From assembly GCA_018263435.1 (NCBI GenBank), contig JAANXD010000001.1, positions 1 to 45,478 on the forward strand: a stretch of 45,478 nucleotides of DNA, written 5' to 3'. Both the position numbers and the translations under genes were made by a program. The DNA is from Candidatus Scalindua arabica (lineage in GTDB: Bacteria; Planctomycetota; Brocadiia; Brocadiales; Scalinduaceae). The notes beneath the pieces are model-generated. The model was not told the DNA's origin. It saw nothing but the letters and a program-made list of their open reading frames with translations, and did not search any database. Below are positions 8,635 to 17,242 of this stretch, piece by piece. Position 1 is the stretch's first letter. Each line of letters begins with the position of its first letter.

Positions 8635-11600
8635 ATGAAAAACAATATAGAACAATATTGTAAAAACATAAAACAAAGATTTGGAACAGGTATTTCAACG
8701 GAACATAGTTACCGTGGGGATTTGCAAAATCTTTTACAAAACCTCATAAAAGGGATAAATATAACCAATGAACCCAAAAGGCAGAAATGCGGCGCTCCTG
8801 ATTATATAATCCAAAGGAAGGAAGTGCCTATCGGTTACATTGAGGCAAAGGATATTGGAATTGATTTAGATAAGATTGAAAAAAGTGACCAATTAAAACG
8901 GTATAAAAAGAGCCTTGATAATCTGATTTTAACAGACTACCTGGAATTCAGATTTATTAAATATGGCGAAAAAGTAAAAACGATAAAAATTGTTGACACA
9001 GAAAACAACAAATTCAACATATTGTCAGAAAACTTTGAATCATTTATTTTGCACATAAATGATTTTTGTTCTTTTAAGGGACAAACCATAAAGTCTGCTG
9101 AAAAGCTTGCCAAAATGATGGCTCATAAAGCCAGAATGATGGAAGAGGTTATCCATAAAGCGGTAGAGACAGAAGATGAAGACAATACTTTGAAAGAACA
9201 ACTTGGCGCTTTCCGTCAAATACTAATTCATGACTTGTCTGAAAAACAATTCGCGGATATTTACGCACAGACCATTGCCTATGGATTATTTGCAGCAAGA
9301 TTGCATGATATAACATTAGAAGATTTCTCCAGGGAAGAAGCTCTGTTTTTGGTTCCAAAATCAAATCCATTTCTAAGACAACTCTTTACTTATGTTGCAG
9401 GCCCGGATTTGGACAACCGTGTCGTCTGGATAGTAAATGACCTTGCTGATATTTTTAGAGCAACTGACGTAAAATCATTATTGGCAGATTTCGGAATAGC
9501 TACCCAACAACACGACCCTTTCATCCATTTCTATGAAACCTTCCTTGCTGAATATGACGCAAAACTACGGAAATCGCGAGGTGTGTATTATACACCTGAA
9601 CCGGTTGTTAATTTTATTGTAAGAGCAGTGGATGATATTTTAAAAACCGAATTTGATTTGCAGCAAGGTTTAGCCGATACAACCAAGATTGAAATGAAAG
9701 TAGAGGTGCAGGGTGTAGGCAAAAAAATAAAGAAACAGATACATAAAGTACAAATTCTTGATCCCGCAACCGGCACGGGCACCTTTCTGACTGAAGTCGT
9801 CAAACAAATATATAAAAAATTTGAAAATCAAAAAGGCATCTGGTCAAACTATGTTGAAAATGAACTTGTACCACGCATTAATGGTTTTGAAATATTAATG
9901 GCATCTTATACGATATGCCATTTAAAACTGGAAATGCTCTTGCGTGAAACAGGATATAAGCCGAGAGATAATAACAAACAACAAAGGTTAAGAGTATTCC
10001 TGACAAACAGCCTTGAAGAAGCCCATCCCGACACGGGGACATTATTTGCTAGTTGGTTATCAAGGGAAGCAAAAGAAGCTAATTTAGTAAAGAGGGATAC
10101 GCCTGTTATGGTAGTTTTGGGTAATCCTCCTTATTCGGTCAGTAGTGCCAATAATTCGAAATGGATTCAAAAATTGATGTTTGATTATAAAAAGGATTTA
10201 AATGAAAAAAACATTAATCCGCTTTCAGATGACTATATCAAGTTTATTAGATACGCTCAGCATTTCATTAATAAAAATGGTGAAGGAATATTAGCCTACA
10301 TTTCTAACAATAGCTTTATTGATGGAATTGTACATCGTCAAATGCGAAAACATTTATTAGAATGCTTTGATAAAATTTACATAATTGATTTACACGGAAA
10401 TTCTAATAAAAAGGAAAAAGCTCCAGATGGCTCCGTTGATGAAAATGTATTTGATATACAGCAAGGTGTTTCTATAAATATATTCATAAAAAACAAAACA
10501 AAGAAAAGGAATACTTTCGCAGATATTTCCCATATTGATAGATTCGGCCAAAGAGATTCTAAATACAAATTTTTGACTGACAGCAATATTTTTGATTTAA
10601 AATGGCAAAAAATAGAATGCAATAGTCCAGATTTCTTTTTTGTTCCAAAAGATTTTAAACTTAAAGCAAATTATGATTCTCTAATTTCCTTAAAAAATTT
10701 GTTTAAAGAATCCAACGTTGGATTGAATACTGAATTTGATGAATTTGTTATAAAAGAGACGCCAAAGGAAGCAGAAAGATTATTAGAAGATATTCAAGAA
10801 TTATCAATAGAAGATATACTGTCAAAATACAATTTACCTACTAAAAGTAAAAACAAAGTGCTTAATTCTAAAAATGATGTGTTAAACAACAATCCAATTA
10901 TTACAAAAATTGTATATCGTCCTTTTGACATAAAGAATACTGTTTATACAGGGGCATCAAATGGGTTGATGGGAAGGCCAAGACATAAAATAATGCAACA
11001 TATGTTAAATGGTGCCAATATTGGGCTAATTACAATGAGACAATACGCATATCAAGTACCAAATTATTGTTATTCATTTGTCTCTAAAAACATAGTTGCA
11101 AGTCGACTTTTCATAAGTAATAAGGGATATTGTTCTATACTACCGCTATATCTTTATTATGAAAATAATAATCAACAAACAATAGAAGATACAGTAGAAA
11201 GGATACCTAACTTAAACCAAGAACATATACAGCAATTGGCCGAAAAGGTAGATTTAGTATTTACCAAAGAAAAAGAAGAAACCAAAGATACTTTTGCACC
11301 AATAGATATTTTGGATTATATCTATGCCGTATTACACTCACCAACGTACCGTGAGAAATACAAAGAGTTCCTGAAAATAGATTTTCCTCGAATTCCATAT
11401 CCTAAAGATAAGGACATATTCTGGCAACTGGTAAAACTTGGAGGAGAATTGAGGCAAATACATTTATTAGAAAGTCCAATAGTTGAACAAGAGAATACTT
11501 CTTATCCAAATGATGGCGACAATATGGTAACTCGTAAAATTGGTAAAAATGATTTTGAAATAATTGACAAAGAAAAAGGCTTAGGCCGCGTTTGGATAAA

Positions 11601-11811
11601 TGACCAGCAATATTTTGATAGAGTTCCTGCTATTGCATGGGAATTTTACATCGGTGGTTATCAACCCGCACAGAAATGGCTAAAGGACAGAAAAGGCAGA
11701 GAATTAAGCTATGATGATATTTCGCATTATCAAAAAATAATTGTAGCGTTGACAGAAACAGATAGGCTTATGAAAGAAATCGATAAAATTCAATTTATGG
11801 ATTTAGCATAA
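8635..11811 (+). CDS. single-chain restriction-modification enzyme (type ISP/IIG-like)
   Basis: A 1058-residue protein combining nuclease, adenine methyltransferase and target recognition. The N-terminal domain has a PD-(D/E)XK site: GAPDY (Asp56) and IEAKD (Glu70, Lys72). A helical linker follows (~120-330), then the N6-adenine methyltransferase with the SAM loop LDPATGTGTF (from ~378) and catalytic NPPY at 497-500. The C-terminal ~450 residues resemble the type ISP specificity domain (IVYRPFDIKNTVY, then YIYAVLHSPTYREKY). I see no helicase motifs between nuclease and methylase, so it differs from translocating LlaGI-type enzymes. It should cut foreign DNA and methylate its own. Toxin-antitoxin genes lie on both sides. 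The coding sequence is strikingly AT-rich, which suggests transfer. Confidence 0.88.
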   Translation: MKNNIEQYCKNIKQRFGTGISTEHSYRGDLQNLLQNLIKGINITNEPKRQKCGAPDYIIQRKEVPIGYIEAKDIGIDLDKIEKSDQLKRYKKSLDNLILTDYLEFRFIKYGEKVKTIKIVDTENNKFNILSENFESFILHINDFCSFKGQTIKSAEKLAKMMAHKARMMEEVIHKAVETEDEDNTLKEQLGAFRQILIHDLSEKQFADIYAQTIAYGLFAARLHDITLEDFSREEALFLVPKSNPFLRQLFTYVAGPDLDNRVVWIVNDLADIFRATDVKSLLADFGIATQQHDPFIHFYETFLAEYDAKLRKSRGVYYTPEPVVNFIVRAVDDILKTEFDLQQGLADTTKIEMKVEVQGVGKKIKKQIHKVQILDPATGTGTFLTEVVKQIYKKFENQKGIWSNYVENELVPRINGFEILMASYTICHLKLEMLLRETGYKPRDNNKQQRLRVFLTNSLEEAHPDTGTLFASWLSREAKEANLVKRDTPVMVVLGNPPYSVSSANNSKWIQKLMFDYKKDLNEKNINPLSDDYIKFIRYAQHFINKNGEGILAYISNNSFIDGIVHRQMRKHLLECFDKIYIIDLHGNSNKKEKAPDGSVDENVFDIQQGVSINIFIKNKTKKRNTFADISHIDRFGQRDSKYKFLTDSNIFDLKWQKIECNSPDFFFVPKDFKLKANYDSLISLKNLFKESNVGLNTEFDEFVIKETPKEAERLLEDIQELSIEDILSKYNLPTKSKNKVLNSKNDVLNNNPIITKIVYRPFDIKNTVYTGASNGLMGRPRHKIMQHMLNGANIGLITMRQYAYQVPNYCYSFVSKNIVASRLFISNKGYCSILPLYLYYENNNQQTIEDTVERIPNLNQEHIQQLAEKVDLVFTKEKEETKDTFAPIDILDYIYAVLHSPTYREKYKEFLKIDFPRIPYPKDKDIFWQLVKLGGELRQIHLLESPIVEQENTSYPNDGDNMVTRKIGKNDFEIIDKEKGLGRVWINDQQYFDRVPAIAWEFYIGGYQPAQKWLKDRKGRELSYDDISHYQKIIVALTETDRLMKEIDKIQFMDLA

Positions 11812-11890
11812 GCTACCCAAACTTCTGCCTATAGAAATGCCAAATTGTGTGTTGACGTAAGTGATAATATATATTATCATTTAGCTTATC

Positions 11891-12178
11891 ATGGGTGTAT
11901 TATTCAAACCACCATTCAAGAAATTCGTAAAAAAACAATCAAGACCTTTTCAACTTGCCATTGAAGATGAAGTGGAAAATATACTAAATGATCCAGATAT
12001 TGGAGAAGTAAAGAAAGGTGACCTCTCTGGATTCAAAGTTTACAAATTTAGCTTTAAGGGTCAGCAATTTTTAATCGCTTATACATTACAACAAAATAAC
12101 ATAATTTTTTATATGATAGAAACTCATGAAAATTTTTATCTTAGACTGAAAAGATATTTGAAGGAGACCGAAAAATGA
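11891..12178 (+). CDS. RelE/HigB-like toxin
   Basis: A 95-residue protein. The start FKPPFKKFVKKQSRPFQLAIEDEVENIL, the middle KKGDLSGFKVYKFSFKGQQFLIAYTL and the end IIFYMIETHENFYLRLKRYL match the RelE superfamily branch often found upstream of an HTH antitoxin. The end THENFYxxLKRYL is typical of it. Likely a ribosome-associated mRNA endonuclease; that is known for the superfamily but untested here. It overlaps the next gene by four bases (ATGA), in toxin-first order as in higBA-type loci. Confidence 0.8.
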   Translation: MGVLFKPPFKKFVKKQSRPFQLAIEDEVENILNDPDIGEVKKGDLSGFKVYKFSFKGQQFLIAYTLQQNNIIFYMIETHENFYLRLKRYLKETEK

Positions 12179-12486
12179 ATACCGCACAAAAGGTATATAA
12201 AGAGATTGTGGAAATGTCAATTGCAGAAAGGGAAAAACTATTTGCTGTTATTGCAAGACGTGGATTTGAAAAGGATTTTTACAATCACGATGAAGTATTT
12301 GGCGAAATAAGGCAATCTCCTTTTACTATAAAGGAGGCGGCTGAATATCTTGAAGTAGCTGAAATAACCGTGCGAAGGTGGGTAAAATCAAAAAAGTTAA
12401 AAGCAAGAAAGATTGGCAGGAATATTGTATTCAGTGCAGATGCACTGAAAAGTTTTAAGAAACATAGTAAATATCTAAAATCTTGA
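12175..12486 (+). CDS. antitoxin with excisionase-type HTH domain
   Basis: A 103-residue protein. The N-terminal half (KVYKEIVEMSIAEREKLFAVIARRGF) is helical and probably binds the toxin. The C-terminal half is an excisionase/MerR-type winged helix: FTIKEAAEYLEVAEITVRRWVKSKKLKARKIGRNIVFS. It overlaps the toxin gene by four bases and would be the antitoxin and autoregulator of the pair. GGAGACC at 12164-12170 serves as the ribosome binding site. Confidence 0.8.
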   Translation: MNTAQKVYKEIVEMSIAEREKLFAVIARRGFEKDFYNHDEVFGEIRQSPFTIKEAAEYLEVAEITVRRWVKSKKLKARKIGRNIVFSADALKSFKKHSKYLKS

Positions 12487-12596
12487 TAGTCCAGCGGATA
12501 GCTTGCACACATTCGTGCCATCTGTGATAGCACGAACGTGGCAATTAAACACCAACGGAATATCAATCCGGCTCAATGACTCGTTATAAATACTTC

Positions 12597-12794
12597 TTAT
12601 TGTGCGACCTGATGAAGTATTTCAGAAATGTATGTTTGATATTTTACACCTAATTTTTTTGCTTTCTTCCTTATTTTCTCAATATCTTCCCTATTAACCC
12701 TAATGGTCATTGTCACGTCTTTCTTTCTTGATCTTAGAGATTTTTCTATCATCTCAAGCTGCTTCCCTTTAATTGGTACAAACTCACCATTCAA
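12597..12794 (-). CDS. CopG-like antitoxin (orphan)
   Basis: About 65 residues from a TTG at 12794. The C-terminal half reads MTIRVNREDIEKIRKKAKKLGVKYQTYISEILHQVA, the usual pattern of short CopG/BrnA-type antitoxins (IRVN, a long helix, then KYQTxISxILH). The open frame continues upstream of the TTG without a stop (SIIQEFQAIEESLLNGE) into the 5' end of the neighbouring gene, so the true start is unclear. I find no toxin gene beside it on the minus strand, so it looks orphaned. Its presence fits the TA-rich island to the left. Confidence 0.6.
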   Translation of the reverse strand: MNGEFVPIKGKQLEMIEKSLRSRKKDVTMTIRVNREDIEKIRKKAKKLGVKYQTYISEILHQVAQ

Positions 12795-12876
12795 TAAAGA
12801 TTCTTCTATTGCTTGAAATTCTTGTATAATACTTTTAGTATTTGTATTCCTTTTTGTTTTACAAAAATAATAGAAA

Positions 12877-13986
12877 TTGAAAGTTTCAGATAATAATTTA
12901 AAAATCGGTGCATATGTGTATCCGGGCTGGCATTCTTGTCCCGAGCGAGACTGCCATTTTCCACCGGGTTGGAGTGAGTGGGATCTTGTTTTGAATGCCC
13001 CGTCCCGCTTTCCAGATCATAATCAACCACGGCTTCCTTTTGATGGGAAGTACGATGATTCAGATCCCTCCACTGCACAGAAGCAGGTTGGGCTGGCCTG
13101 TGAGTATGGTGTGGATTTCTTCGTGTACGGTTTTTTCTGGTCACGGGGAAAACGAGTCTTCGATGCGGCCCTTGATAATGGATTTCTAGGCAAAAATGGT
13201 GGTGGTGATTTTCCATTTGCCCTCATGTGGGCAAACCGTATGCCCCGTGGAGTCCTACCCGTAAAATACAAACCCGGTCCAGGGATTGATCCTGGAAGGT
13301 TGGTGTATACTGACCCTGATGATTTTGTTGAGTTGATAAAATTTCTTGAGGAAAGGTACTTTTCAAGATCAAACTACCTGCGCATAGACGATATGCCTCT
13401 GTTCTCTATCTTTGACAGCACATTCTTTCTCCGGCAGTTGGGGCCAAGTCTGGCGTCTCTGGCAATCCACAAAGCTAAAGACTATCTTATTAAAAAAGGA
13501 TATTCAGGCCTCCATATTATGGCCATTAATCCGGCGCCTTCTATGATTGCTGAGTTCAAGAGGGCCGGGTTTGACAGCATAAGCCACTACGTCTGGCTCC
13601 CTGACTGGAAGGGAGAGTACCAACAGGATTATGGTAAACTGGTCCAAAAGCGAAGCAGAGAATGGGAGGGTTTTGCTGATAAGTCAAGGTTAACTTACTT
13701 TCCATCCGTATCTCCGGGATGGGACGCTACACCGCGGGCCGCCACAAACGGTTACCACAAACAGGATCGTTATCCCTGGTGGCCTGTTGTTGTAAATGAG
13801 GATCCTGCACTCTTTTCCAATTTTCTTGGTCAGGCAATCCGCTACACAAAAAAATTTAACAAGCCTCAACTATCATTCATAGCGTCGTGGAACGAGTGGA
13901 GTGAAGGCCATTATCTGGAACCGGACGAACGTTTCGGTACTGCGTGGCTTGAGGTAGTCAGGAAGGAGAAACAGTATGCCGTCTGA
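12877..13986 (+). CDS. WbsX/GH99-like glycan protein
   Basis: A 369-residue protein resembling the WbsX-type family (GH99-like fold, found in polysaccharide gene clusters): KIGAYVYPGWHSCPERD, GVDFFVYGFFWSRGKRVFD, RIDDMPLFSIFD and the typical end SFIASWNEWSEGHYLEPD. WNEWxEGxYLEPD is the family signature and holds the likely acidic residues. Whether it hydrolyses or transfers sugar is not settled for the family. The start is a TTG at 12877, with no clear Shine-Dalgarno. Its 3' end overlaps the following radical SAM gene by 11 bases, so the two probably act together. Confidence 0.8.
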   Translation: MKVSDNNLKIGAYVYPGWHSCPERDCHFPPGWSEWDLVLNAPSRFPDHNQPRLPFDGKYDDSDPSTAQKQVGLACEYGVDFFVYGFFWSRGKRVFDAALDNGFLGKNGGGDFPFALMWANRMPRGVLPVKYKPGPGIDPGRLVYTDPDDFVELIKFLEERYFSRSNYLRIDDMPLFSIFDSTFFLRQLGPSLASLAIHKAKDYLIKKGYSGLHIMAINPAPSMIAEFKRAGFDSISHYVWLPDWKGEYQQDYGKLVQKRSREWEGFADKSRLTYFPSVSPGWDATPRAATNGYHKQDRYPWWPVVVNEDPALFSNFLGQAIRYTKKFNKPQLSFIASWNEWSEGHYLEPDERFGTAWLEVVRKEKQYAV

Positions 13987-14878
13987 TTGGGCGTTTGTAT
14001 CCGTAGACATGGAACTCACCAACCGGTGTAGTACCGACTGCCTTATGTGTCCCCGTGAAGCTATAACAAGGCCTGAAGGTTTGATGTCAGAATGTGTATT
14101 CAAGGCAATCTTGGAGAAACTTATCGGTGAAGGGAGTCTTATTACATTCTCCGGCATGGGTGATCCTCTATCACATCCAAATGTATTTGATTGGATTTCC
14201 GACATTCGCGAGAAAGGTGCTGATGTGGGGATAGTGATAAATCCTGCATCATTAAACAAGAAAATTTCCCAAAAGCTTGTTGAGTTCAGTCCTAATTCTA
14301 TTACACTCTCCTTTCCAAGCTTACGAAAAAGTGTTTTTGAGAAGTTATGCCCAAAGGTATCTTATGATGATGCGCTTAAACGGACTTTAGAATTAATAGA
14401 TCTTGCCAGGGGAAATGCAGGTTTAAGGGTGACTGGTATAATAACTGACATCAACAGTGGAGAACAGGAAGAATATGTCAGTTTCTGGAAGGAGCGGGGT
14501 GTAGGTTCCGGTATGAAGAGATGTCACGGACGGGGTGGAAATCTAAGAGCGCCTGGGGTATATGAACCACACTCCTTTGGTCTTGAATCTGGAGAATGCA
14601 GCCTCTTTCAGTTTCACACATTTGTAACTTGGGAAGGGGAGGTGCTGGCATGCTGCCATGACCTGACCGGCGCTACACGAATCGGGAGCCTGGTAAATGA
14701 TGATGTTTCTGTTATCTCCGAAAGGAAAAGGAATATCATAAGAGGCTCTATGCCTTTTCCGGTGTGCGGGCAATGTGACGAACCTTTAAGACAGTGTCAG
14801 GCCCCTCAAGGTTTACCGCCGAGAGGGAGAAAAGAAAGGAACAGGTTTTTTGGTCTGGCTGCACATTCACACAGATAG
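13976..14878 (+). CDS. radical SAM protein with C-terminal Cys-rich domain
   Basis: A 300-residue enzyme with the radical SAM cluster motif CSTDCLMC (Cys18, Cys22, Cys25) in ELTNRC context. FSGMGDPLSHPNVFDW corresponds to the GGE-type SAM-binding motif. The C-terminal part has EVLACCHDLTGATRIGSL and CGQCDEPLRQC, a SPASM/twitch-like arrangement that usually binds one or two auxiliary Fe-S clusters. Such enzymes often modify peptides or sugars. The ATG overlaps the WbsX/GH99-like gene by 11 bases, suggesting coupled translation and a shared pathway, perhaps glycan modification. The substrate is unknown. Confidence 0.82.
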   Translation: MPSDWAFVSVDMELTNRCSTDCLMCPREAITRPEGLMSECVFKAILEKLIGEGSLITFSGMGDPLSHPNVFDWISDIREKGADVGIVINPASLNKKISQKLVEFSPNSITLSFPSLRKSVFEKLCPKVSYDDALKRTLELIDLARGNAGLRVTGIITDINSGEQEEYVSFWKERGVGSGMKRCHGRGGNLRAPGVYEPHSFGLESGECSLFQFHTFVTWEGEVLACCHDLTGATRIGSLVNDDVSVISERKRNIIRGSMPFPVCGQCDEPLRQCQAPQGLPPRGRKERNRFFGLAAHSHR

Positions 14879-14923
14879 GCGTGTTTGGTTATACTGAGAT
14901 GATAGATATTATTCTGCGAAGTT

Positions 14924-15463
14924 TTATTCCTCTGAATCTTCTTCTGTCTCTTCTTCGACTAAGGTTCCGAACGGGCCGCGATCTTTAATTGGATCTTTCT
15001 CTTGTGTTGCTTTCTTACCGGGGGTAATGATTTCGACACTTCCATTTATAGTCTTGAAAGGAGATTTTGAAATCTCAATCCTGAAGGTGTTGCCAAGAAA
15101 TCTGGCTTTATTAAAATGCTCTTGAGTATATGTGTAAACAAGGTGGACAGGGCTAACGTCTTTTTTGCTGACCAGAGAATTTCCTTCCTGATCATATAGT
15201 GTAATCCTTAGTTTTCTTATCAGTGGTTTTTTATGATCAAGACCCCATGAAGCGTCAATCTTAATATCGCCCGGATATTTTACGTCGAATGAAATTTCCC
15301 TGTTCCGAACATCACTGCCTTGCTTGAAAACACTAGGCAGATGAAATGAGTGTACATTTTTCCCGGCCAGAACATTTTTCTGGGAAAATGTTGCAAAAAC
15401 AATCACCATTGCAATGGTTAATGAAAACAAGAAAAATATCTTTTTTCTTAATAAGCAATACAT
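14924..15463 (-). CDS. secreted beta-rich protein of unknown function
   Basis: A 179-residue protein with a signal peptide (MYCLLRKKIFFLFSLTIAMVIVFATF). The mature part is likely a single beta-sandwich: FDVKYPGDIKIDASW, KLRITLYDQEGNSLV, HLVYTYTQEHF and FRIEISKSPF. It closes with a charged tail very rich in Glu and Asp (EEETEEDSEE). The motif GDIKIDASW resembles extracellular domains of the pre-peptidase C-terminal type, but I cannot place it in a family. GGAGGATC upstream (15469-15476) is the ribosome binding site. It is convergent with the radical SAM gene. Confidence 0.55.
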   Translation of the reverse strand: MYCLLRKKIFFLFSLTIAMVIVFATFSQKNVLAGKNVHSFHLPSVFKQGSDVRNREISFDVKYPGDIKIDASWGLDHKKPLIRKLRITLYDQEGNSLVSKKDVSPVHLVYTYTQEHFNKARFLGNTFRIEISKSPFKTINGSVEIITPGKKATQEKDPIKDRGPFGTLVEEETEEDSEE

Positions 15464-15862
15464 TTTAGATCCTCCATAATTGAGTTAAACCTAGCTACAT
15501 TTAGATGTTATGTTGCGTTTGCAAAAGAAATAAGAGTAGCCATAATCCGCATCATTTCATTGTAAGAGAATAAATTTGGGTAAAATTGCTAAACGTGCAT
15601 TTAAATTGAGCAAAATTTATACCCTGAAGTAGTAAATTAGAAAAAAACGATTGTTTTAGTAAATAGCACAACGGAAACAAGAAAATTCTTATCAATTTAT
15701 TTCATAGACATTTTCCTTTGACATAATTAATTGAATCTTCTATGCTATTCCTCCAATTGCGATGGGGTAGGGTGTATTTACTGTGAAGCTTTAATTGACG
15801 TAAATACCGCTCAATACAACATTTTAATTATATTTTATAATCTGATAAATGAGGAAAAGCTG
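15464..15862. other. 399-base intergenic region
   Basis: AT-rich stretch between the divergent secreted-protein gene and the small Cys-rich gene. A reading frame on the plus strand extends back to 15731, but it has no ribosome binding site and its extra 44 residues look non-coding. Nothing else is clear, apart from likely promoters for both flanking genes. Confidence 0.5.
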
Positions 15863-16081
15863 ATGTCAATCGATGGTTATATTGATTATAAGCGCAGAGA
15901 ATATTGCAAAGACATTAAGTGTCCTGTGCAACTCGATCTGGATGCTCAGGATGAGGGTTCGGAAGAGTACGAAAGAATAAGGGCAATATGTAAGAATGAA
16001 TGTATTCATACAACTTACGAATTTCATCACTGGTTGATAAATAAAGGTTATTTAGTAATCAAGCCTGGTGAATCTGACTGA
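15863..16081 (+). CDS. small Cys-containing hypothetical protein
   Basis: A 72-residue protein starting at the ATG at 15863, where GAGGAAAAG lies upstream. It contains four Cys: CKDIKCPVQ and then CKNECIHTTYEFHHWLINKGYLVIKP. The Cys spacing (Cx4C ... Cx3C) with a nearby His could bind zinc or an Fe-S cluster. The end HHWLINKGYLVIK looks like a compact fold rather than random translation. No family recognised. It is transcribed towards the LsrF-like gene, 72 bases away, and may be in the same unit. Confidence 0.6.
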   Translation: MSIDGYIDYKRREYCKDIKCPVQLDLDAQDEGSEEYERIRAICKNECIHTTYEFHHWLINKGYLVIKPGESD

Positions 16082-16153
16082 AAAGTATGATGGAGTCTTG
16101 AGCAGAATGAAAAAAACAAAAGATATAACAGTTTAACAGAGGAGGTGTAAGAA

Positions 16154-16942
16154 ATGGATTGGGGAATGAAAAACCGTTTGTCATCACTGATGGGGTCTGA
16201 CGGCAAGTGTATGTTTATGCCAATAGACCATGGATATTTTCTGGGACCAACTAGTAAACTTGAAAAGCCGGGTGAGACGATTAAGCCGATTATTGAGTAT
16301 TGCGACGCCCTTTTCTGTACACGGGGTGTATTGCGTGCCGCTATAAATCCGGAGGATAGCAAGCCAGTCATCCTCAGGGTATCCGGTGGAACCAGTATAA
16401 TCGGGGGAGATCTTGCTAATGAGGGCCTTACTACTGCCATAAAGGATGCTGTTCGCCTGAATGTTTCTGGAGTAGGGATATCTGTTTTTATTGGCAGTGA
16501 TTATGAGAGGCAGACACTTTTGAATCTGGGAAAACTCGTGGATGAATGTGAAGAGTACGGTATTCCTGTGATGGCGGTTACTGCAGTTGGTAAGGAGCTG
16601 GAGAAACGGGACGCCAAATATCTGGCATTGTGCTGCCGCATTGCCGCGGAAATAGGAGCCAAGGTGGTCAAAACTTATTGGTGTGAAGATTTTAATAAGG
16701 TGACTGAAAGCTGCCCCGTTCCAATAGTTATAGCCGGTGGGCCGAAGTTTGACACAGAACTGCCGGTGTTTGAATTTGTCCATGATGGTATGCAGAAGGG
16801 TGCGATAGGTTTGAACCTGGGAAGGAATATCTGGCAGCATGAGTATCCTGTTGCAATGGCAAAGGCCCTGCATGCAATTATTCATAAAGATGCAACTGCT
16901 GCTGCTGCTAACGACATATTCAATGAGACAAAGAATGGATAG
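16154..16942 (+). CDS. LsrF/DeoC-type class I aldolase or thiolase
   Basis: A 262-residue TIM-barrel enzyme closely following LsrF: opening MDWGMKNRLSSLM, MPIDHGYFLGPT, CTRGVLRAAI, AVTAVGKELEKRDAKY, KTYWCEDF (the Schiff-base Lys is expected in VVKTYW) and IVIAGGPK, ending in GLNLGRNIWQ. LsrF handles the phosphorylated AI-2 breakdown product, while related proteins are fructose-bisphosphate or heptulosonate aldolases. No other lsr genes are present, so quorum-signal breakdown is doubtful and a sugar-phosphate aldol reaction is at least as likely. AGGAGG lies 8 bases before the ATG. A zinc alcohol dehydrogenase follows 300 bases downstream. Confidence 0.85.
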   Translation: MDWGMKNRLSSLMGSDGKCMFMPIDHGYFLGPTSKLEKPGETIKPIIEYCDALFCTRGVLRAAINPEDSKPVILRVSGGTSIIGGDLANEGLTTAIKDAVRLNVSGVGISVFIGSDYERQTLLNLGKLVDECEEYGIPVMAVTAVGKELEKRDAKYLALCCRIAAEIGAKVVKTYWCEDFNKVTESCPVPIVIAGGPKFDTELPVFEFVHDGMQKGAIGLNLGRNIWQHEYPVAMAKALHAIIHKDATAAAANDIFNETKNG

Positions 16943-17024
16943 CCGCCGGTAGTATCCATGAGTAGGAATGTTTTGACCGTTTCTAAGATAATTGATTCTA
17001 GCTCTACGGAGAATTACGACTTTA

Positions 17025-17163
17025 ATTTCCAAATAACAAATTCCAAATAACAAACAAATCCCAATAAACAAACACAAAATTCCAAACAAACTGTTTTTGT
17101 TATAGAGCTAAGCTTGGTAATTTGAATTTTGTTTGGGATTTGTGATTTGAGATTTGGAATTTT
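17025..17163. repeat. imperfect palindrome of AAATTCCAAAT-type units
   Basis: The left half is built of short units such as AATTCCAAATAACAAA and AAATCCCAATAAAC. The right half (from ~17120) carries their approximate complements, for example GAATTTTGTTTGGGATTTG and GATTTGGAATTTTT. The whole stretch can fold into one long, interrupted hairpin around TTTTTGTTATAGAGC. A similar, diverged element sits at about 40866-41035. Such AT-rich palindromic repeats are usually dispersed elements rather than genes; the reading frame across this one is an artefact of the repeat. Confidence 0.7.
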
Positions 17164-17242
17164 TAACTCACTTATACTGCACACCATTAAGTAGGCTGGT
17201 GTAATCTTAACTGCGGGTTCATCCAGAGAGATAATAACCATC

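Noticed and set aside
12487-12596. Possible attC-like site after the second TA pair
   Set aside because: A CGTGC/GCACG pair exists, but the outer arms do not pair and there are no CTAAC/GTTAG boxes.
15731-15862. Extension of the small Cys-rich gene to an earlier start
   Set aside because: There is no ribosome binding site before it, whereas GAGGAAAAG precedes the ATG at 15863.
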